Shown: positions 53,175-63,500 of the stretch, piece by piece
How positions within the stretch are numbered: position 1 is the first letter of the stretch
Layout: every line of letters begins with the position of its first letter
NCBI RefSeq assembly: GCF_022749195.1
Contig: NZ_CP094226.1
Location: forward strand, 460,001-524,000
DNA: 64,000 nucleotides
DNA from: Streptococcus oralis
GTDB taxonomy: Bacteria; Bacillota; Bacilli; Lactobacillales; Streptococcaceae
Reading direction: 5' to 3'
Notes under the pieces: generated by a model
Told to the model about the DNA's origin: nothing
The model's input: the letters and a program-made list of their open reading frames with translations, nothing else
The model's database searches: none
Position numbers and translations under genes: made by a program

Positions 53175-53429
53175 ATGTCGATTACACCACAAGAAATAAG
53201 TGATAAAGCTTTCTCAAGAACATTCAGAGGCTACAATCAGGAAGAAGTTGACCTCTTTCTAGATAAGATTTACTTTGAATTAGAGGAGATGATTCGATAC
53301 AAAGATGAAACTGAACTCTATATCAAAAAACTAGAAGAACGTCTTTCCTATTATACGAATGATATTCCTAAGAGAACAGTAACAAGCGAGCAAGAACCAG
53401 AAGCAATTAATGATTCTATTTTTTATTAA
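53175..53429 (+). CDS. short DivIVA-like protein (N-terminal domain duplicate)
   Basis: An 84-aa protein resembling only the first part of the divIVA product that follows: MSITPQEISDKAFSRTFRGYNQEEVDLFLD versus MPITSLEIKDKTFGTRFRGFDPEEVDEFLD, then KLEERLSYY versus SLEERLSYF. It lacks the long coiled-coil and C-terminal parts and ends in a short polar tail. The start is ATG 53175 (an earlier in-frame ATG at 53163 overlaps ylmH). It may be a membrane-curvature-binding DivIVA fragment that tunes DivIVA assembly, or a decaying duplicate. Confidence 0.82.
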   Translation: MSITPQEISDKAFSRTFRGYNQEEVDLFLDKIYFELEEMIRYKDETELYIKKLEERLSYYTNDIPKRTVTSEQEPEAINDSIFY

Positions 53430-53445
53430 GTAAGTGAGGAAAAGT

Positions 53446-54240
53446 ATGCCAATTACATCGTTAGAAATTAAAGATAAAACCTTTGGTACAAGATTTAGAG
53501 GTTTTGATCCAGAAGAAGTAGATGAATTTCTGGATATCGTTGTTCGTGACTATGAAGACTTGGTTCGTAGTAATCACGATAAAGAGACACACATCAAGAG
53601 TTTGGAAGAACGTTTGTCTTACTTTGATGAGATGAAGGATTCCTTGAGTCAGTCAGTTTTGATTGCTCAAGATACTGCGGAGCGTGTTAAACAGGCTGCT
53701 CAAGAACGTTCAAACAATATTATTCAACAAGCTGAACAAGACGCTCAACGTTTGCTTGAAGAAGCGAAATACAAGGCAAATGAAATTCTCCGTCAGGCAA
53801 CAGATAATGCGAAGAGAGTGGCTGTTGAGACAGAAGAGTTGAAGAACAAGAGCCGTGTATTCCATCAACGCCTCAAGTCTACGATTGAAAGTCAATTGGC
53901 TATTGTCGAGTCATCTGATTGGGAAGATATTCTTCGCCCAACAGCTACTTACCTTCAGACAAGTGATGAAGCCTTTAAAGAAGTGGTGGGTGAAGTTCTT
54001 GGTGAAACTGTATCTTTACAACCAGAGGAAGAACCAATTGATATGACTCGTCAATTCACACCAGAAGAGGTTGCTGAATTGCAAGCTCGTATCGAGGCTG
54101 GCAACAAAGAATTAGCTGAGTTTGAAGCTCAACAAAATCAACAGACAGAAGAAAGTGACCAGCATGAAGAGTCAGTTGAAGTAGAAGCTACTACGGCAAC
54201 TGAGAACGATGCAAACAAAGAATCTGTTCTTATCCTATAA
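53446..54240 (+). CDS. divIVA: cell division initiation protein DivIVA
   Basis: Coiled-coil protein of 264 aa that binds curved membrane at septa and poles. The N-terminal lipid-binding domain is at residues 1-60 (FGTRFRGFDPEEVDEFLD), followed by a long coiled coil (about 60-165) and an acidic C-terminal tail rich in Gln and Glu. ATG 53446 is preferred (MPITSLEIKDK) over an ATG 4 codons earlier because GTGAGGAAAAG lies just upstream. Last gene of the ftsA-divIVA cluster before the ileS T-box. Confidence 0.96.
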   Translation: MPITSLEIKDKTFGTRFRGFDPEEVDEFLDIVVRDYEDLVRSNHDKETHIKSLEERLSYFDEMKDSLSQSVLIAQDTAERVKQAAQERSNNIIQQAEQDAQRLLEEAKYKANEILRQATDNAKRVAVETEELKNKSRVFHQRLKSTIESQLAIVESSDWEDILRPTATYLQTSDEAFKEVVGEVLGETVSLQPEEEPIDMTRQFTPEEVAELQARIEAGNKELAEFEAQQNQQTEESDQHEESVEVEATTATENDANKESVLIL

Positions 54241-54461
54241 AAAATGTGAGAACAAGATCCAACCAACTATATTTTCAGCGAGCGGGAGATGGTGAGAGTC
54301 CTGCAATCCCTAGTGGTTAGATTATCCTCTCAAGCAATCCAGTCCGAAAATAGTAAGACTGGACGTCCCCCACGTTACGGGAAAAGAGGAAAAGAGACCC
54401 TGTCTTTTTTCGAACAAAGGTGGTACCACGATTTTCGTCCTTTTTGCGAATCGTGGTTTTT
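54241..54461 (+). promoter_or_regulatory. T-box riboswitch of ileS
   Basis: Leader with stem I (from about 54260, GCGGGAGATGGTGAGAGTCC), a likely isoleucine specifier in GTTAGATTATCCTC (ATT 54321 or ATC 54324), and the T-box sequence AAAGGTGGTACCACG (54416-54430). The terminator is CCACGATT/AATCGTGG (54426-54456) with a T run. Uncharged isoleucine tRNA would pair with the TGGTACC region and prevent termination. Confidence 0.93.
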
Positions 54462-54491
54462 ATTTTGTCAGTTTAAATTAAAGGAGTAACA

Positions 54492-57284
54492 ATGAAACTT
54501 AAAGAAACCCTCAATTTAGGGAAAACAGACTTTCCTATGCGTGCTGGTCTTCCAACTAAAGAACCAGTTTGGCAAAAAGAATGGGAAGAAGCAAAACTTT
54601 ACCAACGTCGTCAAGAATTGAACCAAGGAAAACCACATTTCACCTTGCATGATGGACCTCCGTATGCAAACGGAAATATCCACGTTGGACATGCCATGAA
54701 CAAGATTTCCAAAGATATTATTGTTCGTTCTAAGTCTATGTCAGGATTCTATGCACCTTACATCCCAGGTTGGGATACACATGGTCTGCCAATCGAGCAA
54801 GTCTTGGCAAAACAAGGCGTTAAACGCAAAGAAATGGACTTGGTTGAGTACTTGAAACTTTGCCGTGAGTATGCTCTTTCTCAAGTTGATAAACAACGTG
54901 AAGACTTTAAACGATTGGGTGTTTCTGGTGACTGGGAAAATCCTTATGTGACTTTGACTCCGGACTATGAAGCGGCTCAAATCCGTGTCTTCGGAGAAAT
55001 GGCTAAGAAAGGCTACATCTACCGTGGTGCCAAGCCAGTTTACTGGTCTTGGTCATCTGAATCAGCTCTTGCTGAAGCGGAAATTGAATACCATGACTTG
55101 CTTTCAACTTCCCTTTACTATGCTAACCGCGTCAAAGACGGAAAAGGTGTCCTAGATACAGACACTTACATCGTAGTTTGGACAACTACTCCATTTACTA
55201 TCACAGCTTCTCGTGGTTTGACAGTTGGAGCTGATATTGACTACGTAGTCGTTCAACCAGCTGATGAATCTCGTAAGTTTGTAGTTGCTTCAGAATTGTT
55301 GAACAGTTTGTCTGAGAAATTTGGCTGGGCGGATGTGCAAGTCTTGGCAACCTACCGTGGTCAAGAATTGAACCACATTGTGACAGTCCACCCATGGGAT
55401 ACGGCTGTAGATGAGTTGGTAATCCTGGGTGACCACGTTACAACTGACTCTGGTACTGGTATTGTCCATACAGCCCCTGGTTTTGGTGAGGACGACTACA
55501 ATGTCGGTGTTGCCAATGGTCTTGAAGTTGCTGTAACAGTTAACGAACGCGGTATTATGATGGCCAATGCTGGCTCTGACTTTGAAGGTCAATTCTACGA
55601 CAAGGTTGTGCCGACTGTTATCGAGAAACTTGGTAATCTTCTCCTTGCTCAAGAAGAAATCTCTCACTCATACCCATTTGACTGGCGTACCAAGAAACCA
55701 ATCATCTGGCGTGCAGTTCCACAGTGGTTTGCCTCTGTATCTAAATTCCGCCAAAAAATCTTGGATGAAATTGAAAAAGTGAAGTTCCACTCAGAATGGG
55801 GTAAAGTGCGTCTTTACAATATGATCCGTGACCGTGGCGACTGGGTTATCTCTCGTCAACGTGCTTGGGGAGTTCCTCTTCCAATCTTCTACGCAGAAGA
55901 TGGCACACCAATCATGACAGCTGAAACCATCGAACATGTAGCGCAACTTTTTGAGGAACATGGTTCTATCATCTGGTGGGAACGAGATGCCAAAGATCTC
56001 TTGCCAGAAGGATTTACGCATCCAGGTTCACCAAATGGCGAATTCAAGAAAGAAACGGACATCATGGACGTATGGTTTGACTCAGGTTCGTCATGGAATG
56101 GAGTGGTGGTCAACCGTCCAGAACTCAAATACCCAGCTGACCTCTACCTTGAAGGTTCTGACCAATACCGTGGTTGGTTCAACTCTTCACTCATCACATC
56201 CGTTGCCAACCATGGCGTAGCGCCATACAAACAAATCTTGTCACAAGGTTTTGCCCTTGATGGTAAAGGTGAGAAGATGTCTAAATCTCTTGGGAATACC
56301 ATTGCTCCAAGCGATGTTGAAAAACAATTTGGTGCGGAAATCTTGCGTCTCTGGGTAACAAGTGTGGACTCAAGCAACGACGTCCGTATCTCTATGGATA
56401 TCTTGAGCCAAGTCTCCGAAACTTACCGTAAGATCCGTAACACCCTTCGTTTCTTGATTGCCAATACTTCTGACTTTAACCCAGCTGAGGATACAGTAGC
56501 TTACGATGAACTTCGTTCAGTTGATAAGTACATGACTATTCGCTTTAACCAACTTGTGAAAACGATTCGTGATGCCTATGCTGATTTTGAATTCTTGACT
56601 ATCTACAAGGCTTTGGTGAATTTTATTAACGTTGACTTGTCAGCCTTCTACCTTGATTTTGCCAAAGATGTGGTTTATATCGAAGGTGCCAAATCACTCG
56701 AACGCCGTCAAATGCAGACTGTCTTCTATGACATTCTTGTCAAAATCACCAAACTCTTGACACCAATCCTTCCTCACACAGCAGAGGAAATCTGGTCATA
56801 TCTTGAGTTTGAAGCTGAAGACTTCGTTCAATTGTCTGAATTACCAGAGGCTCAAACTTTTGCCAACCAAGAAGAAATCTTGGATACATGGTCAGCCTTC
56901 ATGGATTTCCGTGGACAAGCTCAAAAAGCCTTGGAAGAAGCGCGTAATGCAAAAGTAATCGGTAAATCACTCGAAGCCCACTTGACAGTTTATCCAAATG
57001 AAGTGGTGAAAACTCTTTTTGGAGCAGTGGATAGCAATGTGGCTCAACTCTTGATCGTGTCAGAATTGACCATCGCTGAAGGTACAGCTCCAGAAGGTGC
57101 CGTTAGCTTCGAAGATGTAGCCTTTACAGTTAAACGCGCTGCAGGTGAAGTATGTGACCGCTGCCGTCGTATCGATCCAACTACTGCAGAACGTAGCTAC
57201 CATGCAGTTATCTGTGACCACTGTGCAAGCATCGTAGAAGAAAACTTTGCGGATGCAGTTGCAGAAGGATTTGAAGCGAAATAA
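54492..57284 (+). CDS. ileS: isoleucyl-tRNA synthetase
   Basis: Class I synthetase of 930 aa that charges tRNA-Ile. The HIGH motif is [16 protein letters not shown] (about residues 56-71) and KMSKS is in [10 protein letters not shown] (about 593). The editing domain lies between ([13 protein letters not shown]). The C-terminal zinc-binding segment CDRCRR...CDHC is complete. It is controlled by the T-box upstream. Confidence 0.98.
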   Translation: MKLKETLNLGKTDFPMRAGLPTKEPVWQKEWEEAKLYQRRQELNQGKPHFTLHDGPPYANGNIHVGHAMNKISKDIIVRSKSMSGFYAPYIPGWDTHGLPIEQVLAKQGVKRKEMDLVEYLKLCREYALSQVDKQREDFKRLGVSGDWENPYVTLTPDYEAAQIRVFGEMAKKGYIYRGAKPVYWSWSSESALAEAEIEYHDLLSTSLYYANRVKDGKGVLDTDTYIVVWTTTPFTITASRGLTVGADIDYVVVQPADESRKFVVASELLNSLSEKFGWADVQVLATYRGQELNHIVTVHPWDTAVDELVILGDHVTTDSGTGIVHTAPGFGEDDYNVGVANGLEVAVTVNERGIMMANAGSDFEGQFYDKVVPTVIEKLGNLLLAQEEISHSYPFDWRTKKPIIWRAVPQWFASVSKFRQKILDEIEKVKFHSEWGKVRLYNMIRDRGDWVISRQRAWGVPLPIFYAEDGTPIMTAETIEHVAQLFEEHGSIIWWERDAKDLLPEGFTHPGSPNGEFKKETDIMDVWFDSGSSWNGVVVNRPELKYPADLYLEGSDQYRGWFNSSLITSVANHGVAPYKQILSQGFALDGKGEKMSKSLGNTIAPSDVEKQFGAEILRLWVTSVDSSNDVRISMDILSQVSETYRKIRNTLRFLIANTSDFNPAEDTVAYDELRSVDKYMTIRFNQLVKTIRDAYADFEFLTIYKALVNFINVDLSAFYLDFAKDVVYIEGAKSLERRQMQTVFYDILVKITKLLTPILPHTAEEIWSYLEFEAEDFVQLSELPEAQTFANQEEILDTWSAFMDFRGQAQKALEEARNAKVIGKSLEAHLTVYPNEVVKTLFGAVDSNVAQLLIVSELTIAEGTAPEGAVSFEDVAFTVKRAAGEVCDRCRRIDPTTAERSYHAVICDHCASIVEENFADAVAEGFEAK

Positions 57285-57327
57285 TCAGATTAGAAATATG
57301 TCTTCTCATAGTTTAAGATGAGAGGAA

Positions 57328-57362
57328 AGGTAAAAGAGAGAAAGTCATTTCTCTCTTTTTTT
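57328..57362 (+). terminator. ileS terminator
   Basis: AAGAGAGAAA/TTTCTCTCTT stem with loop GTCA, then a T run. Confidence 0.85.
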
Positions 57363-57519
57363 GCTGGATTCTAGTCTTCTTATATCTAAAATAAATTTGC
57401 ATATAATACGATTTTTGAGTATATTTTCGGAAAGTTTTTATAAGAATCATGAAAATCTTTAGTGCTTGATAAGAGTGTTTTTAGAAGCATTGATTTCCTT
57501 AAAAATTGTGACAAATAAA

Positions 57520-57548
57520 TTGAATAATCTAGTAAATTTCGGTAGAAT
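57520..57548 (+). promoter_or_regulatory. promoter of the Zmp gene
   Basis: -35 TTGAAT (57520-57525), 17-bp spacer and -10 TAGAAT (57543-57548). Confidence 0.6.
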
Positions 57549-57588
57549 AGAAAGGATTGAATAATATATTGAAGAGGAAATTTTGAGA

Positions 57589-60500
57589 ATGAAACATCGG
57601 TTTTATGGAGAAAAACGACAACGTTTTTCTTTCAGAAAGTTGTCTGTCGGGCTCGTTTCGGCGACTATTGGAAGCTTCTTTTTGAATGGGCAAATGGCTG
57701 GGGGCTTGACTTCTGTGAAGGCAGCAGAAATTCAAAGTCAGCAGTCTGCTCAGGTCAAATACCACTACGTAGTGGAGTCTGAATTGACGGAGGCAGAGAA
57801 GAGTGCCTTGATCAGGGAGATTCCAAAGCATGTTGAGGATGCTTCAGAGACCTATTACTTAGTTTATCGTCCGACTACTCAAGGGGATAAATCTGGAGTA
57901 TTACCTAAGACAGGTCACTCCGGCCTTTGGGAATCCACTTTTACAGCGATGGGTCTTGCATTACTAGTGCTTGTAGTTGTTAGAGGCAGAAATGGGAAGA
58001 GGTATTTATCTTCGATCTTGTTGGTAACTGGAATGGGATCTATACTTCTATCTCCAACAGTCTTAGCAGTGACGAATATCGAACTTGCAGCATATAATCA
58101 AAGTCTTAACTTGGGTCTTGGAGATGCACTGCCAGCGCCATTGAAAATTGACGGTTATGACTATATAGGTTACTTAAAGAATAAAGAACAAAATGATGGT
58201 CATTTAGCTCATTCTGTTCAGAAGGAAAACCCGACACTTGACTTGGAGAAAGGAAAGGAAAGTGAACTTAAACCGAGTGAAACAAATCTTGATATGAAAG
58301 AGATTGTTTCGGATAAGGGTGATGGTTTAAAGGAGGAAGAAAGAGAAGCTATAGCTGCTAAGGAGATAGAGTTCACACGCTCAACTCCTATTTATGACTT
58401 ACCAGAACTAAAAATTAGTGAGCAAAAGTCAGTCCAAGAACTTCCTTATCAGACAAAATACCAATATACCGATGAATTGGCTCAAGGTCAATCAAAAGTT
58501 ATACAATCAGGTGTTCGAGGTCAACGTACAGTTGTGACTCGTCATTATCGTAAGGGTCAAGAAATCGTGAAAAGCGAAATGATTTCTGATCAAGTGACGC
58601 TTGAACCTGTTTCTGAAATTATTTTAGTTGGAACAGCTTCAACTAACTCGATACCAAAAGAAACTCCAGTTCATGAGCTTCCAGAACTGACGGAGTATGG
58701 CACAACTCCAGAAACAGCCCCAGTTCACGAAGTTCCAGAATTGGCAGAGTATGGCACCAGTTCTGATACAGCTCCAGTTCAAGAGATTCCAGAACTGACA
58801 GAATATGGGGCAAATCCTGAAACATCCCCAGTTCACGAAGTTCCAGAATTGACAGAATATGGCACAAACCCTGAATCATCTCCAGTTCACGAAGTTCCGG
58901 AATTGACAGAATATGGTACAACTCCTGAAATAGCACCAGTTCACGAAGTTCCAGAATTGACGGAATATGGCACCAGTCCAGAAACAGCGCCAGTTCATGA
59001 AGTTCCAGAATTAGCAGAGTATGGCACAAGTTCTGATACGCCTCCAGTTCAAGAGATTCCAGAACTGACAGAATATGGGGCAAATCCTGAAACATCCCCA
59101 GTTCACGAAGTTCCAGAATTGACAGAATATGGCACAAACCCTGAATCATCTCCAGTTCACGAAGTTCCGGAATTGACAGAATATGGTACAACTCCTGAAA
59201 TAGCACCAGTTCACGAAGTTCCAGAATTGACGGAATATGGCACCAGTCCAGAAACAGCGCCAGTTCATGAAGTTCCAGAATTAGCAGAGTATGGCACAAG
59301 TTCTGATACGCCTCCAGTTCAAGAGATTCCAGAACTGATGGAATATGGTACAACTCTTGATACAGCTCCTATTCATGAGAATTCTGAGTTAGAATTGACT
59401 ACAAATGATGAGGTTAGAATAGAAAAGATTGATTTTTCTATTGACGAGCAATATACAGATGAGATTCCAGAAGGAAGTCGTCAAATCGTAACTCCGGGTG
59501 TTGAGGGTGAGCGCACGATTAAGACTCGTGTCTACAGTTCTAACGGTCAGGAAATTGACCGCCAAGAGTTGTCCAACGAGGAAACACTAGCTCCCGTAAC
59601 ACAAATCGTCAAGGTCGGCACGGCTAAGCCAAACATGGTACCGAACGATCCACCGCAAGTAGACGCTTTGCCAGAGTATCCGTTGACTTATACCGACGAA
59701 ACGCGCGTTGAAAAAATCAACTTTAGCATTCATGAAGAAGAAACGGATGAATTGGTCCAAGATGCTCGTCAAATCACAACTCCAGGTGTTGAGGGAGAGC
59801 GCACGATCAAGACTCGTGTCTACAGTTCTAACGGTCAAGAGGTTGACCGGCAAGAACTTTCGAATGAAGAAACCTTAGCTCCAGTAACGCAAATCGTCAA
59901 GGTCGGCACTGCTAAACCAAGCATGGTACCGAACGATCCACCGCAAGTAGACGCCCTGCCAGAATATCCGTTGACTTATACTGACGAAACGCGCGTTGAA
60001 AAAATCAACTTTAGCATTCGTGAAGAAGAAACCGATGAGCTTGTTCAAGATGCTCGTCAAATCACAACTCCAGGTGTTGAGGGAAAGCGCACGATTAAGA
60101 CTCGCGTCTACAGTTCTAACGGTCAAGAGGTTGATCGCCAAGAGTTGTCCAACGAGGAAACTTTAGCTCCCGTAACGCAAATTGTCAAAGTCGGAACTGC
60201 TAAACCAACCATGGTACCGAACGATCCACCGCAAGTAGACGCCCTGCCAGAATATCCGTTGACTTATACTGACGAAACGCGCGTTGAAAAAATCAACTTT
60301 AGCATTCGTGAAGAAGAAACCGATGAGCTTGTTCAAGATGCTCGTCAAATCACAACTCCAGGTGTTGAGGGAAAGCGCACGATTAAGACTCGCGTCTACA
60401 GTTCTAACGGTCAAGAGGTTGATCGCCAAGAGTTGTCCAACGAGGAAACTTTAGCTCCCGTAACGCAAATTGTCAAAGTCGGAACTGCTAAACCAACCAT

Positions 60501-63500
60501 GGTACCGAATGAAGCTCCGAAAGCAGACACTTTGCCAGAGTATCCACTGACATATACAGATGAAACGCGCGTAGAGAAAATAGCCTTCAATATCGAGGAG
60601 CAACATACGGACGAATTGGTTCAAGATGCTCGTCAAATCGCGACTCCGGGAGTCCAAGGCGAACGTACCATTAAGACCCGTGTCTACAGTTCCAATGGTC
60701 AAGTTGTTGACCGTCAAGAATTGTCTAATGAAGAAACCTTGGCTCCTGTAACGCAAATTGTCAAAGTCGGCACGGCTAAGCCAACTATGGTACCGAATGA
60801 AGCTCCGAAAGCAGATGCTTTACCAGAGTATCCACTGACATATACAGATGAAACCCGCATTGAGAAGATTGCGTTCAATATCGAGGAGCAATATACGGAT
60901 GAGCTTGTTCAAGATGCCCGTCAGATCGCAACTCCAGGTGTTGAGGGTGAGCGCACGATTAAGACCCGTGTCTACAGCTCTAACGGTCAAGAGCTTGACC
61001 GTCAAGAGTTGTCTAACGAGGAAACTCTAGCTCCTGTAACGCAAATTGTCAAAGTCGGAACAGCTAAACCAAATATGGTACCAAGTGATGCACCGAAAGC
61101 AGAAGCTTTAGAGGAGTTCGATTTAATTTCACTGCATAATCTCTTGGCAGAATCGGATCAGATTAAAGCTCAGGCCCGTTATTTCAACGATAGCCAGAGC
61201 CATCAATCTAACTATGATGCTGCTTTGACGGCTGGTCAAGCGATTCTGAGCCAATCCCAAGCCAGCCAAGCAGAAGTCAACCAACTGGTGGAACAAATCA
61301 ATCAAGCCAAGGCTCAATTAAGTGGTCTTGAAGTTGTTAAAACAGCTCTTCAGACTGAGTACGATTTAAATCCAACGGTTAAAACTTCGGTTAAATATAA
61401 GAATGCGGATTCAGAAAAGCAGACAGCTTATACTGACGAATTAACCAAGGCAGAGGGAGTTTTGAACAATCAAACAGCTACACAAGTGCAAGTCAACCAA
61501 GTTCTTGCTAGCCTGACAGCAGCCAAAGAAGCTCTAAATGGAGTGCCTAAAGTCAAGCCGACTGTTTCGATTTTAAGTCTGACTGAGAATGCTGATGATA
61601 AGTCGGTGACAGTCCAATATAGATTGGAAGACCAGACCAAATCCTTCCGTTCAGCGACTGCAGAGTTGTACCAGGGAGATCAGCTGGTTCGCACTCTTCC
61701 GATTACTAACTTTGCTGGCAGCTTGAAAATTGGCGACTTAGACTACTACACAGGCTACACTCTAAAAACTAAGTTGACTTATGAATTGGATAATGGTAGC
61801 TTTACTGAGTTTGAAACAGACAGTCGTAACTTTGAGCTAGAATACAAGAAGATTGCCTTCCGTGATATTGATTCCGTTGAGTTTTATCATAAAGAAAACG
61901 ACCAATACAAGCGCTTTGTATCGATGAACTCTATGCCTACGGATCTGTCTACTTACTTCGTCAAGATCAAATCAAGCGAATCCAAGGAAATTCTCCTACC
62001 AGTTCACAGCATTTCTGAAGCAGAGAAAGATGGCAAGGCCGTCTATAAGGTTAATGTAACCCTTCCTGAACTCGTCCAAGAAAGTGAAACGGGCTATAAG
62101 TCTGGGCACGACTTCTACATCAGTAAGGCAGTCCCAAGCCAGCAAAATGTCTACACTAGCTTTGCTGGATTGGTAGACGCCATGAAGCGAAATATGGCAG
62201 GAAACTATGTGTTGGGTGCTGATTTGGATGCGAGTGAGGTCAACCTAGCTCCTGCGGATTATGTCTATCTCAAAGGGAACTTCACCGGCAGTCTGACAGG
62301 TAGTCAAAATGGTAAGCAATACGCCATTTACAATCTAGCCAAGCCTTTATTTGAAAACCTCAAGAGTGGGTCTACCATTTCAAATATCGACTTTAAAGAT
62401 GTGAATATCGTGGGTACCTATGACTCGGCTGCTGTGGCACGAAATGCGGAGAATGCGCTAATCACAGATGTTTCTGTTCAGGGGAGAGTATCGGTAGTAG
62501 GCAACGCCTCTAACGTAGCGGGTCTAGTAGTTAATGGAACCAATACGAAGATTACCAATAGTTCCTTTACGGGGACTATCCTATCTAACAGTCAACAAAT
62601 CAAAGCTTATAATGTAGGTGGTTTGGTTGCAAGCCTTAAAGGAGGAGAATCTCTTCTTAGCCAAAGTAAAGCAGATGTAACGATTATTAGTGGTGCTCGA
62701 TCAAATGAACAACGTATCGGTGGTTTGGTTGGACGTCTAGAAAACAATGCTCGAATCACCAAATCTTATGTGACAGGAAAAGTATATAATGCAACCACTA
62801 ACGGTCAAATCGGTGGAGTGGTCGGCTCGAACTACTTTAATGGTTTAGTTGATAATGTTATCAGTAATGTTAGCGGTACAAATGTTTACAGTATTTCTGG
62901 GGATCAGGGCTACAAAAACGACCGCATTACGCAAGCATATAAAGTTGCCAAGAGTGAAACCTTGAAAAACGATCAGTTTGTTACTTCTACTATTACTCAA
63001 GAAGAAATGGAAGAAAAACTGACTGCTATGGACATCACGACTAGCCTAGATGATACGAATCTAAATATGCGTTTTGTCGACTATGGTGAGGTAAACAATG
63101 CTCAGTTCGACCGCGGATATTCTTATGCAAATATGGAGAAACTACTTCCTTTCTACAATAAAGAAACTATTGTTTCGTTTGCTAACAAGATCCCGAAAGA
63201 GCATAAGTTGAACAAGGAGTACCTACTGGATGTTGTTCCGATGAAGGACCATCAAGTGGTGACAGATATCCATAGCAATAAAACTGCAATCAATCGTTTG
63301 ATGCTGCACTACATGGACAATACTATTGACTACCTAGAAATATCTTATCAGGGAGATTTCGTCAACCAAGGTATTGCTGAGTATAGTATCAAGGGGTTAG
63401 ACCTTCTTTATACTCCAGAAGCCTTTGTATCAGATTATACTAGTATTCTAAATCAAGTTTTGCCAGAGCTGAATAAGGTCGTTCTTGATTCGCCAGCTAT

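Noticed and set aside
58662..59349. CRISPR-like regular repeats
   Set aside because: The 54-bp units are contiguous, in frame and protein-coding, with no unique spacers and no cas genes nearby.
58643..59353. A 236-codon open frame on the minus strand
   Set aside because: It is created by the period-54 repeat of the Zmp gene on the plus strand; the composition follows the repeat and there is no ribosome-binding site.
59587..60756. Regularly spaced minus-strand ORFs of 88-101 codons
   Set aside because: They are shadows of the 288-bp G5 repeats.
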